A stretch of 64,000 bases of DNA from an uncultured Lachnospiraceae bacterium (lineage in GTDB: Bacteria > Bacillota > Clostridia > Lachnospirales > Lachnospiraceae), in NCBI GenBank assembly GCA_947243855.1, contig CAMXIK010000011.1, positions 1 through 64,000 of the forward strand, in the 5' to 3' direction. Each line of letters begins with the position of its first letter. Within the stretch, counting starts at the first letter, position 1. Below are positions 25,667 through 35,256 of this stretch, piece by piece. Under the pieces are notes generated by a model. That model saw only the letters and a list, made by a program, of their open reading frames with translations. It was not told the DNA's origin and searched no databases. A program made the translations under genes and the position numbers.

Positions 25667-26689
25667 ATGGTGATTTCTCAGAAAAAATACGGCGTCGAAT
25701 TATACCGTTTTATCATCACAATCGCAGTCTGCTTACATCACTTTAGGTTATACGCAGAATCGGTGCTGCCCTATGGCGGCGGCTATCTGGGGGTTGACTT
25801 TTTCTTTATTGTTAGCGGGTTCTTTTTATACGAGCACAGTCAAAGGCGCTCTGCGCACAACGCGTCAGAGGCGTTAAAAGAAGCCGCAAAATATACAGTA
25901 CAACGGTATCAACGGTTATTCCCGCAATATCTGTTCATACTAATTATTTCTATCGTAACCTATGGGTGTGTCATGGACGTGCGTTTGGGATTCTCTCAGC
26001 TCGGCGCTCTTATTTCCAAACTTCTTATGATTGACGGTATTTATGTGCACTCGCAGCTCAATATCATGCCGCAGGGATGGTACTGTTCCAGTTTATTGTT
26101 CGGCTCTGCGCTTATCTACTATTTATGCATTCGTTATAAGCAGAATTTTGTTAAAAGACTGGCTCCCTTTTTCATCATTGGAATTTATGCCCTATTCTTT
26201 TTCAAATACGGAAACTTAAACTTATATACGCAGTACGGTTTTTTATTAACAGTTGGCTGCCTTCGCGGCATTGCCGGATTATGCCTTGGATGTGTATTAC
26301 ATGAATTTATCAAAAATAAAACGATTCCCCAACTGAAATCTAAAGGAATCGCCATCCCGCTTTTTGGCGTTTTAACAGCGGTTATCCTTTATGCCCTGCT
26401 CTGGAATAGCGGGTACAGCCGGAGTGATTTTATCTTCTTACCTGTTTTATTCGTTATTTTATATTGCTTACTGGGCGACAGCAATATTGGCCGCTTATTA
26501 GACAACCCCTTCTTTGGAAAACTAGGTAAAATATCCTATCCAATGTTCCTTGTCCACCATCTAATCGCCGTGCTGTTTGATTATTTCGATTGGTTCCGTG
26601 GCAGCGACTGGAAGATCGCGTCATTGATGTATTTGGGGGTGGTATTAATTTGTTCGGGGCTTTTGTGTGTTCGGCCGAAACGCGCCTAA
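25667..26689 (+). CDS. Acyltransferase 3 family membrane protein
   Basis: A 340-residue integral membrane acyltransferase with about ten helices. It begins with the family signature: YGVELYRFIITIAVCLHH (helix 1 with the catalytic-type histidine), then GGGYLGVDFFFIVSGFFL. Late motifs GKISYPMFLVHHLIAV are typical. These proteins transfer acetyl or other acyl groups from cytoplasmic acyl donors to extracytoplasmic sugars. AAGGGT precedes the ATG. It is encoded opposite to the glycan operons and is monocistronic, so it might be regulated separately. A second member of the family is the phase-variable gene at 57920-58950. Confidence 0.9.
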   Translation: MVISQKKYGVELYRFIITIAVCLHHFRLYAESVLPYGGGYLGVDFFFIVSGFFLYEHSQRRSAHNASEALKEAAKYTVQRYQRLFPQYLFILIISIVTYGCVMDVRLGFSQLGALISKLLMIDGIYVHSQLNIMPQGWYCSSLLFGSALIYYLCIRYKQNFVKRLAPFFIIGIYALFFFKYGNLNLYTQYGFLLTVGCLRGIAGLCLGCVLHEFIKNKTIPQLKSKGIAIPLFGVLTAVILYALLWNSGYSRSDFIFLPVLFVILYCLLGDSNIGRLLDNPFFGKLGKISYPMFLVHHLIAVLFDYFDWFRGSDWKIASLMYLGVVLICSGLLCVRPKRA

Positions 26690-26759
26690 CTATTTACTTG
26701 TCCGCAAATTTGCTCAGACAACGCCTAATTCAAAACACTTACCATTGATAAAACAAAAA

Positions 26760-28244
26760 TTAATATAAAAAAACATCCTTCAACACAACATCTGCACAAT
26801 CCAGCTCATTCCCTGTCTCTTCTCCATCTACTACCCTGCCATTGAAACGAATCGTAACATCGCCTTCAACCTCCGAAATATCCAACAAATATTGATGCCA
26901 CTCCAAGTTCTCATCTACAGTATCACCTGTGACAAGCTCTGACACTACCTCTCCCTGCTCATCAAATATCTCTGCCAAAACTTGTCCATTCTCCACATGT
27001 CTGCCATAAAACGTCAGATATTGATATGCATCGATATCCTGCACCGATATTTCTAGGCCATCCACCATTTCCATATTGGTCGTCAGTTCTTTCAAAAGTG
27101 TCGTAAGATTCAAAAATTCCACGCCACGCAGCTCCTGATTCAATAATGCCGCCGCGTAATAATCACATCCATAATCTTCCTGCTCGTTTAGCGACTCGTA
27201 GTCAAATTCTGTATAAAATACCCGTTCTTTCTCCAAATAATCCATATAGTTCTTTTTCGTCAGCAGATATTCCCCGTCATGCATCCATTTAAGCATCAGG
27301 CTGTTAATCCATGCGGCATAATGAAGCTCATCTTTATAATGATTCAAATCCGTTGTGATATCCGTCCTGTTATTAAACGAATATAGCCTGATATTATCGC
27401 ATTCTAACAACATCTCTATCACATACTGCTCCGCCGCTATCTGATGATGCACTGATCCAAGCCCATGCCACCATAATGCGCTATAAGGCGTAAAAAAATA
27501 ATAGAACGTCACATTCGGATACTCCTTTGCAAGCGAAGTAACATTTGCCTCAACATTCTCTTGTATGATAAGTTTCTCTTCGTCCGAAAGATACCTGTCT
27601 GCTTCATCCTGTTCCCTTGATGTAATACCATCAGGGCAAACTGTATGAATCCCCCATGAAAACTGATCCTGCCATGCAGCATACTCATCAAAGGATGTCA
27701 TGCCCGGCTCCTCTATCCCCAGATGATTATTTATCAGCCCATAGCCTATCTGCAATACGGTGTCTCTGTTAAAAAAATAATTCACATCATCAAGTAGATT
27801 TTCATTGTACAGATATGTAGGATACTCTTTCGGTTCATATCTCATCTCGTCGCGATGTAAAAGGAACTTATTCATATCCAGTCCCCAGACAACCATCTTC
27901 AATTCCGGTTGATACCGCAATGCGGTCTTCAAGCTGTCATGGATCTCCTTATATGTAGCGCCAGAATAAGGTATTTTAATGGATTGCGTTCCAAAAAGAG
28001 CATCCAGCTCAGATGTCTTAAACTGCTCTGTCATGGAGGTTCCGGTAATCACCGCATCATAATCAAAATGTTTCATGATTCCATCATTTTGGTATCTCTC
28101 ATTTGATAATTCATAATAGTATTCCTCAGTATGCGGATAATGATAATGGAAATATGGGTCAATCTCATAGATCATGACCCCTATTACACCGAGCAATACC
28201 AATACAATACAAAAATATCCAGTCAGCCACTTTTTAGATTTCAT
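26760..28244 (-). CDS. SGNH/AlgX-like O-acylation partner of an MBOAT (module 1)
   Basis: A 494-residue protein with an N-terminal signal anchor (WLTGYFCIVLVLLGVIGVMI) and a lumenal domain. A serine nucleophile motif AVITGTSMTEQF (about residue 68) and a later DELHYAAW supply the expected Ser and Asp/His of the SGNH fold, as in AlgJ/AlgX and DltD-type partners. A C-terminal beta-rich domain (about 390-494) probably binds carbohydrate. AGAGGTGG lies 8 bases before the ATG, 12 bases after the MBOAT gene stop. It should transfer acyl groups, delivered through the membrane by the MBOAT, onto the surface glycan. This copy has no poly-G tract, unlike the partners of modules 2 and 3. Confidence 0.8.
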   Translation of the reverse strand: MKSKKWLTGYFCIVLVLLGVIGVMIYEIDPYFHYHYPHTEEYYYELSNERYQNDGIMKHFDYDAVITGTSMTEQFKTSELDALFGTQSIKIPYSGATYKEIHDSLKTALRYQPELKMVVWGLDMNKFLLHRDEMRYEPKEYPTYLYNENLLDDVNYFFNRDTVLQIGYGLINNHLGIEEPGMTSFDEYAAWQDQFSWGIHTVCPDGITSREQDEADRYLSDEEKLIIQENVEANVTSLAKEYPNVTFYYFFTPYSALWWHGLGSVHHQIAAEQYVIEMLLECDNIRLYSFNNRTDITTDLNHYKDELHYAAWINSLMLKWMHDGEYLLTKKNYMDYLEKERVFYTEFDYESLNEQEDYGCDYYAAALLNQELRGVEFLNLTTLLKELTTNMEMVDGLEISVQDIDAYQYLTFYGRHVENGQVLAEIFDEQGEVVSELVTGDTVDENLEWHQYLLDISEVEGDVTIRFNGRVVDGEETGNELDCADVVLKDVFLY

Positions 28245-28256
28245 CGCTTGCCACCT

Positions 28257-29705
28257 CTAAAAACCCAAATAAATAAATTCACTGTTTGTACTCAAACATA
28301 AGATTCCCCATACAAGCGCAATCGCCGCCAATATCATATTGCCTACAGACATTTTTCCCATCTTACGGTAATTGTTCTCCGTTAAAAGACAAATGCCAAA
28401 CGAAACAGTCAAGAATAATATCATCCATAATCCATTAATATCATAGAGATTGATATTCTTTTGATACAGCACATAACTGATAAAGCCCGCTTCCGGTATC
28501 GCAAATGTTCCAGCTAATCCGGGGCTCAGCGTAAGATCATGGAACGAAAACATATTCTTTAACATCAAAACCCATTGCTGCGGCGAATTCAATCCAAACA
28601 GCAGCCATAAGATATTCACAAAAAGAAACGTAACCACCCATCTAACCGGTCTAACAACCTTGTTCTCTACATGTTCAAAAATCCGGTCAAATACACTCAG
28701 TATCCCATGCCCCATCCCCCATAAAATAAAAGTCCATCCGGCTCCATGCCAAATGCCGCTCACGATAAAAACAATCATCGTGTTCAAATAAGTAAATAAT
28801 GTTCCCTTCCGGCTTCCGCCCAGTGGAATATATAAATACTTTGTGAAGAATTGCGTCAACGAAATATGCCACCGTTTCCAAAAATCACGGATGGAAACCG
28901 CTTTATACGGAGAATCAAAATTCATGGGCAGCGTAATATTCAACATTCGGGATACTCCTATCGCCATATCGCTGTATCCGCTGAAATCAAAATAGATTTC
29001 AAACGTATACGCTAACATTACAATAAAGCCGTCCATAGCCGTCAACACATCTATATTCTCAATCCCCCATGCAAAAGCGGCTGCAAAGGTATCAGCTAAT
29101 ATCACTTTTTTCAGCAAGCCAAAGCTGAACAGTTTCAATCCCTGCGCAATATGGTCGCTATTTATCTTCTTTGCCGCCGGGTCGTTCATCTGCGCAATAA
29201 AATCAACCGGCTCCGCCAACGGCCCCATCAGCAGCTTTGGAAAATATAAAATATATGCCAAATAATCTATGAAATCCGTTTGCTCTAATTCTCCCCGATA
29301 TACCGTTACCAAATACGCAATCTGTTGAAATGTAATAAAACTGATGCCTAATGGTACAAGCAATTTCGGGATCGTGTATTCTGTTTTCAATACTAAATTG
29401 AGATTGGTAATCAAAAAACCAGTATACTTAAAAAAAAGAAGCAGTCCCACATTCACTACAAGCGGCACTGCTAAAAACGCTTTTCGCCATCTTACATGTC
29501 TCAATAAATATGTAAAAAAATAATTGCAAACCATGCTTGCCAATAAGAAAAAAAGCATACGCCAATCTGCATAGGCATAAAAAATCAGGCTGCCAATAAC
29601 CAGCACCATCTTTCCAGCTAAGATATTTATCTTGTTACACAGGAAATATGCAATCAGTAGCAACGGCAAAAAGCATAATATGAAAATATGGGAATTTAAA
29701 AGCAT
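28257..29705 (-). CDS. MBOAT-family O-acyltransferase (module 1)
   Basis: A 482-residue polytopic AlgI-like protein. Conserved signatures are present in order: YFDFSGYSDMAIGVSRMLNI (about 240-260), FWKRWHISLTQFFTKYLYIP (about 280) and the catalytic histidine in SGIWHGAGWTFILWG. Such proteins pass acyl groups from cytoplasmic thioesters to an extracytoplasmic SGNH partner. The frame is open to 29729, but AGAGGA sits 9 bases before ATG 29705, and the first ATG lacks a ribosome site. It shares the operon with the SGNH gene directly downstream. Confidence 0.92.
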   Translation of the reverse strand: MLLNSHIFILCFLPLLLIAYFLCNKINILAGKMVLVIGSLIFYAYADWRMLFFLLASMVCNYFFTYLLRHVRWRKAFLAVPLVVNVGLLLFFKYTGFLITNLNLVLKTEYTIPKLLVPLGISFITFQQIAYLVTVYRGELEQTDFIDYLAYILYFPKLLMGPLAEPVDFIAQMNDPAAKKINSDHIAQGLKLFSFGLLKKVILADTFAAAFAWGIENIDVLTAMDGFIVMLAYTFEIYFDFSGYSDMAIGVSRMLNITLPMNFDSPYKAVSIRDFWKRWHISLTQFFTKYLYIPLGGSRKGTLFTYLNTMIVFIVSGIWHGAGWTFILWGMGHGILSVFDRIFEHVENKVVRPVRWVVTFLFVNILWLLFGLNSPQQWVLMLKNMFSFHDLTLSPGLAGTFAIPEAGFISYVLYQKNINLYDINGLWMILFLTVSFGICLLTENNYRKMGKMSVGNMILAAIALVWGILCLSTNSEFIYLGF

Positions 29706-29732
29706 ACTTTTATGTCCTCTCAAAAACATTAC

Positions 29733-31112
29733 TCAAAATCTAAAATATAAAAATGGACTATACCCACTGCCCACCATATAACATATCGCAATTATAAAAA
29801 CCAACGCAAGCAATATTTCCTGCGCTGTTTTCCTTAGCGCATTTTTTTCAAAAAAAGCGCTTACCTGTGGATGCGGAATTGACAATACAATTCCAACAAT
29901 CAGGAAAAACCATATTTGTCGATCCATAATATACCAAAAATTTGCAATATCTTTACCCGCTATGCGAAACATTCCCTTAATATACAAAACAGCAGACGCC
30001 AAAGAATCAGCCCGAAAAAAGACCCATCCAATCATAATAACCAAAAGCGTATATATATGTCTAACCACACATGGTAATTTCTCCAATATTTTATTCCATC
30101 CAATTCTCTCCACTATTAAAACAACTCCATAAAACAACCCCCATATAATAAAATTAAAACTTGCTCCATGCCAAAGTCCGGTCATAAAAAATACAATAAT
30201 ATAATTTATATATGTTCTTCTTTTTCCACATCTGCTTCCGCCAAGAGGAATATATACATAATCTCTAAACCATGAACTCAAAGTTATATGCCATCGCCTC
30301 CAAAATTCTTGGACTGATTCCGAAATATATGGATAATTAAAATTTTCCGGAAAATCAAAACCAAAAATCTTTCCAAGTCCAATGGCCATATCAGAATAAC
30401 CGCTAAAATCAAAATATATCTGTAATGTATATGCAACTGCACCAATCCAATTTATATATACCGACGGATAGGCTCCACCAAAGCAGATATCTACCAACGA
30501 AGCAAGCTGATCTGCTATCAAAACTTTTTTTGAAAAGCCTGCCATAAAACGAACAACCCCTATCCTTACGTTTCCCCAAGTGGTTGTCCTTCTTATAATT
30601 TGCTTTTCAATATCAACATATCTTACTATGGGTCCTGCTATAAGTTGTGGAAACAAAGCAACATACAAAGCCAGATTTTCTAATTTTTTTTGCGCTTTTA
30701 TTTTTCCACAATATACATCTATTATGTATGACATAACTTGAAATGTATAAAACGATATTCCAATCGGCAAAGCAATCTCCGATATCTGTATCTTCATTCC
30801 CGCAATTTTATTTATAATATCAATGAAAAAATTTAAATATTTAAATATAAAAAGCATTCCAATATTATAAATAACTGCACTGACAAAAAATAAATGCTTA
30901 AGCTTCCAAGCTTTCTCTACTAAAAATCCAAAAACGAAATTGATTAAAATTGACAGCAGCATTAATAATACATTCTTCGGCTCACCCCATGCATAAAAAA
31001 ATATGGAAGCAACAAGCAATATCATATTTTTATGCCTGTCTTTAACAAGAAAATAGAAGAAAAACAAAACTGGCAAAAAAACAAATAGAAAAAGAGATGA
31101 CGAAAATACCAT
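29733..31112 (-). CDS. MBOAT-family O-acyltransferase (module 2)
   Basis: A 459-residue AlgI-like membrane protein, colinear with the other two MBOATs here: FFYAWGEPKNVLLM early, YFDFSGYSDMAIGLGKIFGF centrally, FWRRWHITLSSWFRDYVYIP and the histidine of TGLWHGASFNFIIWG. Its ATG overlaps the stop of the SGNH-like gene 31112-32716 by one base, and GGAGGGA lies 9 bases upstream, so the two are tightly coupled. The protein ends FLYFRF, close to YFQF and YLGF at the ends of the other MBOATs. Expected to feed the phase-variable SGNH partner encoded just upstream. Confidence 0.92.
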   Translation of the reverse strand: MVFSSSLFLFVFLPVLFFFYFLVKDRHKNMILLVASIFFYAWGEPKNVLLMLLSILINFVFGFLVEKAWKLKHLFFVSAVIYNIGMLFIFKYLNFFIDIINKIAGMKIQISEIALPIGISFYTFQVMSYIIDVYCGKIKAQKKLENLALYVALFPQLIAGPIVRYVDIEKQIIRRTTTWGNVRIGVVRFMAGFSKKVLIADQLASLVDICFGGAYPSVYINWIGAVAYTLQIYFDFSGYSDMAIGLGKIFGFDFPENFNYPYISESVQEFWRRWHITLSSWFRDYVYIPLGGSRCGKRRTYINYIIVFFMTGLWHGASFNFIIWGLFYGVVLIVERIGWNKILEKLPCVVRHIYTLLVIMIGWVFFRADSLASAVLYIKGMFRIAGKDIANFWYIMDRQIWFFLIVGIVLSIPHPQVSAFFEKNALRKTAQEILLALVFIIAICYMVGSGYSPFLYFRF

Positions 31113-32716
31113 TATTGCATCCCTCCTACATAGTTAATCCGAAGCGCTAATTCCCTGTCATCAAAACTTTCTCCTATTAAAGACGGCGTAAAGGAATCTG
31201 AACACGCGATTTCTATTTCAAACGCCTCATTAACAGGATTTGGAAGTTGTACTAATGGAATTATAATTTGATCATCCGTTCCCTGCTCATATGTTTTTTC
31301 TGAAACAATCTTCCCATTAATCCATATTATAACCGTTTGCTCCTGTAGCTGATCAGGAACTGAATAATCTATTTTCACCCCCCCCCCATATTTTATACAT
31401 TCAGCATCTAATACAATCTGACTATCCTTTTTTGCCCATACAAATCCGTCCTCTTTCTCATAAATCCCAAAAACATCCGTTGTATCCCACAACACAGTCT
31501 CGTCTGTAGGATCTAGCGCCCCAAGATGTCCTTGAAACGTTGTCCCCTCAACATAAGTATCCAACGCAGTATTAAGCGCCTCTGCAAATCCGCAACTGCA
31601 TTCTCCTATACAGGGCTTAGTCATCTCAATGGCTACAACATCCGAGCGGTCCAAATAATATGCAAAGTCTAAATTGTTCCAATTCTGATTAAGCATCGTT
31701 GTCTCTGCATATCGCGTTTGAACATAGTTACCGTAGTTGATATAAAATACATCTTCAAATGGATATCTATCTAAGACATCCTTGACCAACCCTCTTCCAA
31801 AAGAATCCCCATATAGCAATATCCTTAATTTATTAAATTCCTCTTGCTCCTTTACGTCCACATACTCATAATACATCTCATTTCTCCGATTCCAAAGGTT
31901 CAGATTATCAAATACATCCGAATCTCGCCAAAAAGGATCTTCACTTTCCCTTACATCACCCAAAAGAATTTCTCTGTAGTTATTTCCAGTCAACTCCGAC
32001 AGTTCTCCAATGATTTGTTGACTTGCCCTCTGTTCAAATGTTCTCGACCAATGAATCCCCGTTGCATAAAATGCGGGATATTCCAATGCTGAATATAACT
32101 CGTCACAATCCATCCATGCAACATTTGTTTCAGAAATGGATTTTTTAAAGTAATCATACATTCTCACAGAATTATCTTCCCTCATATTAATATATTTTTG
32201 TGGAATATACTCATAATCCCAATCAGCCTTACTTGGTGCAATATAAACAAATAAAAATTTTCCATGTTGACGCAGTTTCTGCTGAATCTCGTTTAATTCC
32301 AATACATAGGCATCCATTTTATTCTTATTGTCAGAAATACTATAATCATAATTAGTTCCAATGCAACATTTTTCTCTCAAATAAGAATCTTCAAGCACGT
32401 CTCCATTGTCAGCTATAGGATTTGATGCCACATTGAATAAATTGTATCTTAGTGTATTATAAAAATGTACCATAATACCTCTTGGCCTTATATTTGAATC
32501 GATCCATTTTTCACATGAATTCTGAAAATTTCCGGAACATAAATTTTCCCATGTAAAGACCACATTTTCAGCTTTATCGGTGTATCCATTCAATGTAATA
32601 TCAAGCGAATAACCTGAAATCCATGAAACAAACGCCAGACATAATGGAATATAAATTATTGTTAAAAATGCAATCACTATTCCAGTCTGCCTGCCACATT
32701 TAATCAGTCTATTCAT
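31112..32716 (-). CDS. AlgX/SGNH-like O-acyltransferase partner, phase-variable, ON (module 2)
   Basis: A 534-residue protein with a signal anchor near the N-terminus (GIVIAFLTIIYIPLCLAFV), then an AlgJ/AlgX-like SGNH-type domain: VYIAPSKADWDYEYIP, YATGIHWSRTFE (the DxxH-like histidine) and LLYGDSFGRG (serine nucleophile, about residue 305). A beta-sandwich-like C-terminus follows (TVIIWINGKIV). A run of ten G at 31378-31387 falls in codons for YGGGVKID (about residue 443); the frame continues through it, so this allele is ON. Gain or loss of one G would remove the last about 90 residues. GGAG precedes the ATG by 10 bases. Confidence 0.85.
   Translation of the reverse strand: MNRLIKCGRQTGIVIAFLTIIYIPLCLAFVSWISGYSLDITLNGYTDKAENVVFTWENLCSGNFQNSCEKWIDSNIRPRGIMVHFYNTLRYNLFNVASNPIADNGDVLEDSYLREKCCIGTNYDYSISDNKNKMDAYVLELNEIQQKLRQHGKFLFVYIAPSKADWDYEYIPQKYINMREDNSVRMYDYFKKSISETNVAWMDCDELYSALEYPAFYATGIHWSRTFEQRASQQIIGELSELTGNNYREILLGDVRESEDPFWRDSDVFDNLNLWNRRNEMYYEYVDVKEQEEFNKLRILLYGDSFGRGLVKDVLDRYPFEDVFYINYGNYVQTRYAETTMLNQNWNNLDFAYYLDRSDVVAIEMTKPCIGECSCGFAEALNTALDTYVEGTTFQGHLGALDPTDETVLWDTTDVFGIYEKEDGFVWAKKDSQIVLDAECIKYGGGVKIDYSVPDQLQEQTVIIWINGKIVSEKTYEQGTDDQIIIPLVQLPNPVNEAFEIEIACSDSFTPSLIGESFDDRELALRINYVGGMQ
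31378..31387 (-). repeat. Poly-G tract, G10 (in frame)
   Basis: Ten consecutive G on the coding strand inside the AlgX-like gene, in otherwise AT-rich sequence. Such runs mutate by slipped-strand mispairing. The present length keeps the frame open. Confidence 0.95.
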
Positions 32717-32730
32717 ATGATGATTCTCCT

Positions 32731-34146
32731 TTAAAACTGGAAATACACAAACGCATTATCCCCCTGATACGAAAATACCAAAATTAGCCCCAAGACCACG
32801 CACACCACAACTTTATTCCAAAAACAATCCAGTTTTAAGACAGGATATATCCCCTGTCCGTTATTTTTCCATACTCCATATAAATGACACAATAAGATAA
32901 TGATTCCGTAGACTATTGTGAAACTGTAAATATAATGAATACCATCAGCGCGCGTCATAATACGCCTTAGAATTATAAACGCCTGTCCAACAGATTCTGC
33001 CCTAAAGAATATCCATCCGATACAAACAAAACAGTATGTTGCTCCGATCGATATCATATTAGCCGCTTTCTTCAGGAACTCATTTCTAAAAGATAATTGG
33101 TATTTCTCTTTATACTTCAAAAATATTTTGTGTCCCACCAGTGCAACGCCATGCATAAATCCCCATAAAACAAAAGTCCAATCTGCACCGTGCCATAAAC
33201 CTCCTGAAATCATTGTTATCATAAGATTTCTATACTGTCTAAGGATACCTTTTCTATTTCCGCCTAATGAAATATATAGATAATTCTGTAGCCACAGTGA
33301 TAAACTGATATGCCAACGTTTCCAAAATTCAGTAGGATTTTTAGATATGTATGGCATATTAAAATTACGGCACAAATCATAGCCAAAAAATTTTGCCACT
33401 CCTATCGCCATATCCGAGTACCCTGAAAAATCGCAGTAAATCTGTAACGAGTACGCTATTACTGCACATATAATCGACGCTGCATCATACTCAGAAGGCA
33501 TTGCAAATACTGCGTCGACAGATACCGCAAGCCTGTCCGCAATGACTATTTTCTTAAATAATCCAAACAAAAAAATCTGTAATGCCGCCTCTACATTCAA
33601 TAGTCTGATATCATGATTACGTTCTAGCTGCGGCAAAAAATCATCTGCCCGTACAATAGGCCCGGCCACCAATTGTGGAAAAAACGAAATGTAAAGAGAT
33701 ACCTTGTAAAACTCCCGGCAAACGGGCGTAGTCTTCCGGTAAACATCAACCATATAACTGATTGCCTGAAATGTATAAAATGATATTCCAACCGGAAGTA
33801 TGATATTCATCATTTCATACTCATATCCTAAAATGCTTTGAAAACTTGATGAGAAAAAATTAAAATATTTAAAAAATCCTAAGATTGCAAGCAAAACAGT
33901 CACGCCAACAGTACAATATCGTTTCCTCTTTTTACAATCATCTACATTTGCAATCTGCAAGGCAATCCCATAGCTCACACAAGTCTGTAAAATTAATAAT
34001 CCCAAAAACCGGACATCCCAATATGCATAAAATATATAACTGGCAAGCAACAAAATAAGCTGCCTCTTCTTGCTATCTTTACATACAGCTACCAAAACAG
34101 CCGTTATACTGAAAAGTATCAGAAATTCAACAGATATAAACGTCAT
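32731..34146 (-). CDS. MBOAT-family O-acyltransferase (module 3)
   Basis: A 471-residue AlgI-like protein with YCDFSGYSDMAIGVAKFFGY (about 240), FWKRWHISLSLWLQNYLYIS and the catalytic SGGLWHGADWTFVLWG. The N-terminus FISVEFLILFSITAVLVAV is the usual first helix. AAGGAGGTGG lies just ahead of the ATG, which overlaps the stop of the frame-shifted SGNH gene as ATGA. If the SGNH gene is OFF, ribosomes terminate early and coupling at this junction could also weaken, so the phase state may affect this gene too. Confidence 0.92.
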   Translation of the reverse strand: MTFISVEFLILFSITAVLVAVCKDSKKRQLILLLASYIFYAYWDVRFLGLLILQTCVSYGIALQIANVDDCKKRKRYCTVGVTVLLAILGFFKYFNFFSSSFQSILGYEYEMMNIILPVGISFYTFQAISYMVDVYRKTTPVCREFYKVSLYISFFPQLVAGPIVRADDFLPQLERNHDIRLLNVEAALQIFLFGLFKKIVIADRLAVSVDAVFAMPSEYDAASIICAVIAYSLQIYCDFSGYSDMAIGVAKFFGYDLCRNFNMPYISKNPTEFWKRWHISLSLWLQNYLYISLGGNRKGILRQYRNLMITMISGGLWHGADWTFVLWGFMHGVALVGHKIFLKYKEKYQLSFRNEFLKKAANMISIGATYCFVCIGWIFFRAESVGQAFIILRRIMTRADGIHYIYSFTIVYGIIILLCHLYGVWKNNGQGIYPVLKLDCFWNKVVVCVVLGLILVFSYQGDNAFVYFQF

Positions 34147-35203
34147 TTCTCCACCTCCTTCTTCAGCAAAGGAAATAACGTATCCGCTATCATCTGATGC
34201 CCTTCTTCATTCAAGTGACCAGATCCCGGTCTCGTATTAGAAAATCCGTATGGAAGTATATGACGCGCTTCATACTCTCTGCAATAGGCATCATACATGT
34301 TGATATATATGATACCATTTTCTTTACACACTTTCTCAAACAGCTCCTGCCTTATGCCATAGCTGTTCTCCAGTTTACCCCCCCCCCCTTCAAAGAAATG
34401 GAAGGCAGCTCTAATACAACAAGCTGTCCATCATAATTCTGACGCAAAAAACTACAGACGGCCTTTAAAGTCTGTTCATATACGCCCCTCTCCGCATCTG
34501 AAAACGACTCTTCTCCCAAAGTTTCCTTCACTTCGGAATGCCAAAAGGCATTAGAAAACTCCAACTTTACTTCCTTCATCTTTACTTCCTTTAAATAAAT
34601 CGGGAATGGCAATCCCACCTTAATCATATGCCGCATTTTTTGTCCTGCAGATAAATGTGCCGCCATATAAGTCCCCGTCTGTTCTTCCGTAAAAAGTCTC
34701 TGTTCTGTACAATTTTGCAGCTTATCTAACGACCAGTCCATACTGCCAATCTGCAAGACAACTGCTCTAGAATTGGGAAACTCCTGCGTTGCCGCCGTAA
34801 ACCCCGAGACGAGATCACAAAAATCACTGCCATCCGCCGATATATTATACGCATATACTCTTTTGTCTGCGCTAGCTTCCTGAAATTTATAATTCAAGAG
34901 CGAAATATACCGTTTATTCGCATCCACCTGAATGCCGTTGGACTGAGAGTTCCCCATAAACAGCACGTATCCCGACTCGGTCAACTCATCTTCCTCATTA
35001 ACATAACCGTTACTATCCACTCTGGAGATCGATCTGCCTTCATCCCCCTTTACGATAAACGACTCTGGCATCCACACCCCCCTTGTCGCTCCACCGCCAC
35101 GATGAAGAAATCCCGGTGATAATGCATAAAAGGAGACAATACAATTTAAAATAAGTATGCTTACCGCAATTGCAACAATCCATTGAATTATTTGTTTACA
35201 CAC
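34143..35203 (-). CDS. SGNH-hydrolase-like acyltransferase, phase-variable, OFF (module 3)
   Basis: Two overlapping frames make one gene. The N-terminal 283 residues (34352-35203) have a signal anchor (IIQWIVAIAVSILILNCIV) and the nucleophile block LFMGNSQSNG. Then an 11-G run at 34378-34388 shifts translation into a stop 9 codons later. The C-terminal part, read in another frame to 34143, contains SGHLNEEGHQMIAD, the catalytic histidine block. With 9 or 12 G the frames fuse to a 353-residue SGNH protein; with 11 G the product lacks the catalytic histidine. Initiation is GTG (35203) or TTG six bases before it, behind AAGGAG. Partner of the MBOAT at 32731-34146. Confidence 0.85.
34378..34388 (-). 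repeat. Poly-G tract, G11 (out of frame)
   Basis: Eleven consecutive G on the coding strand of the SGNH gene. A single added G, or loss of two, restores the full reading frame. Confidence 0.95.
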
Positions 35204-35256
35204 TCAACGCTTCTCCTTCTCTCTTTGCCCACTGAAAATCCTTTATCGTATTCTGC

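Noticed and set aside
26690..26759. Terminator between the convergent acyltransferase and SGNH genes
   Set aside because: The 70-base gap is AT-rich but I found no convincing GC-containing hairpin followed by a T run.
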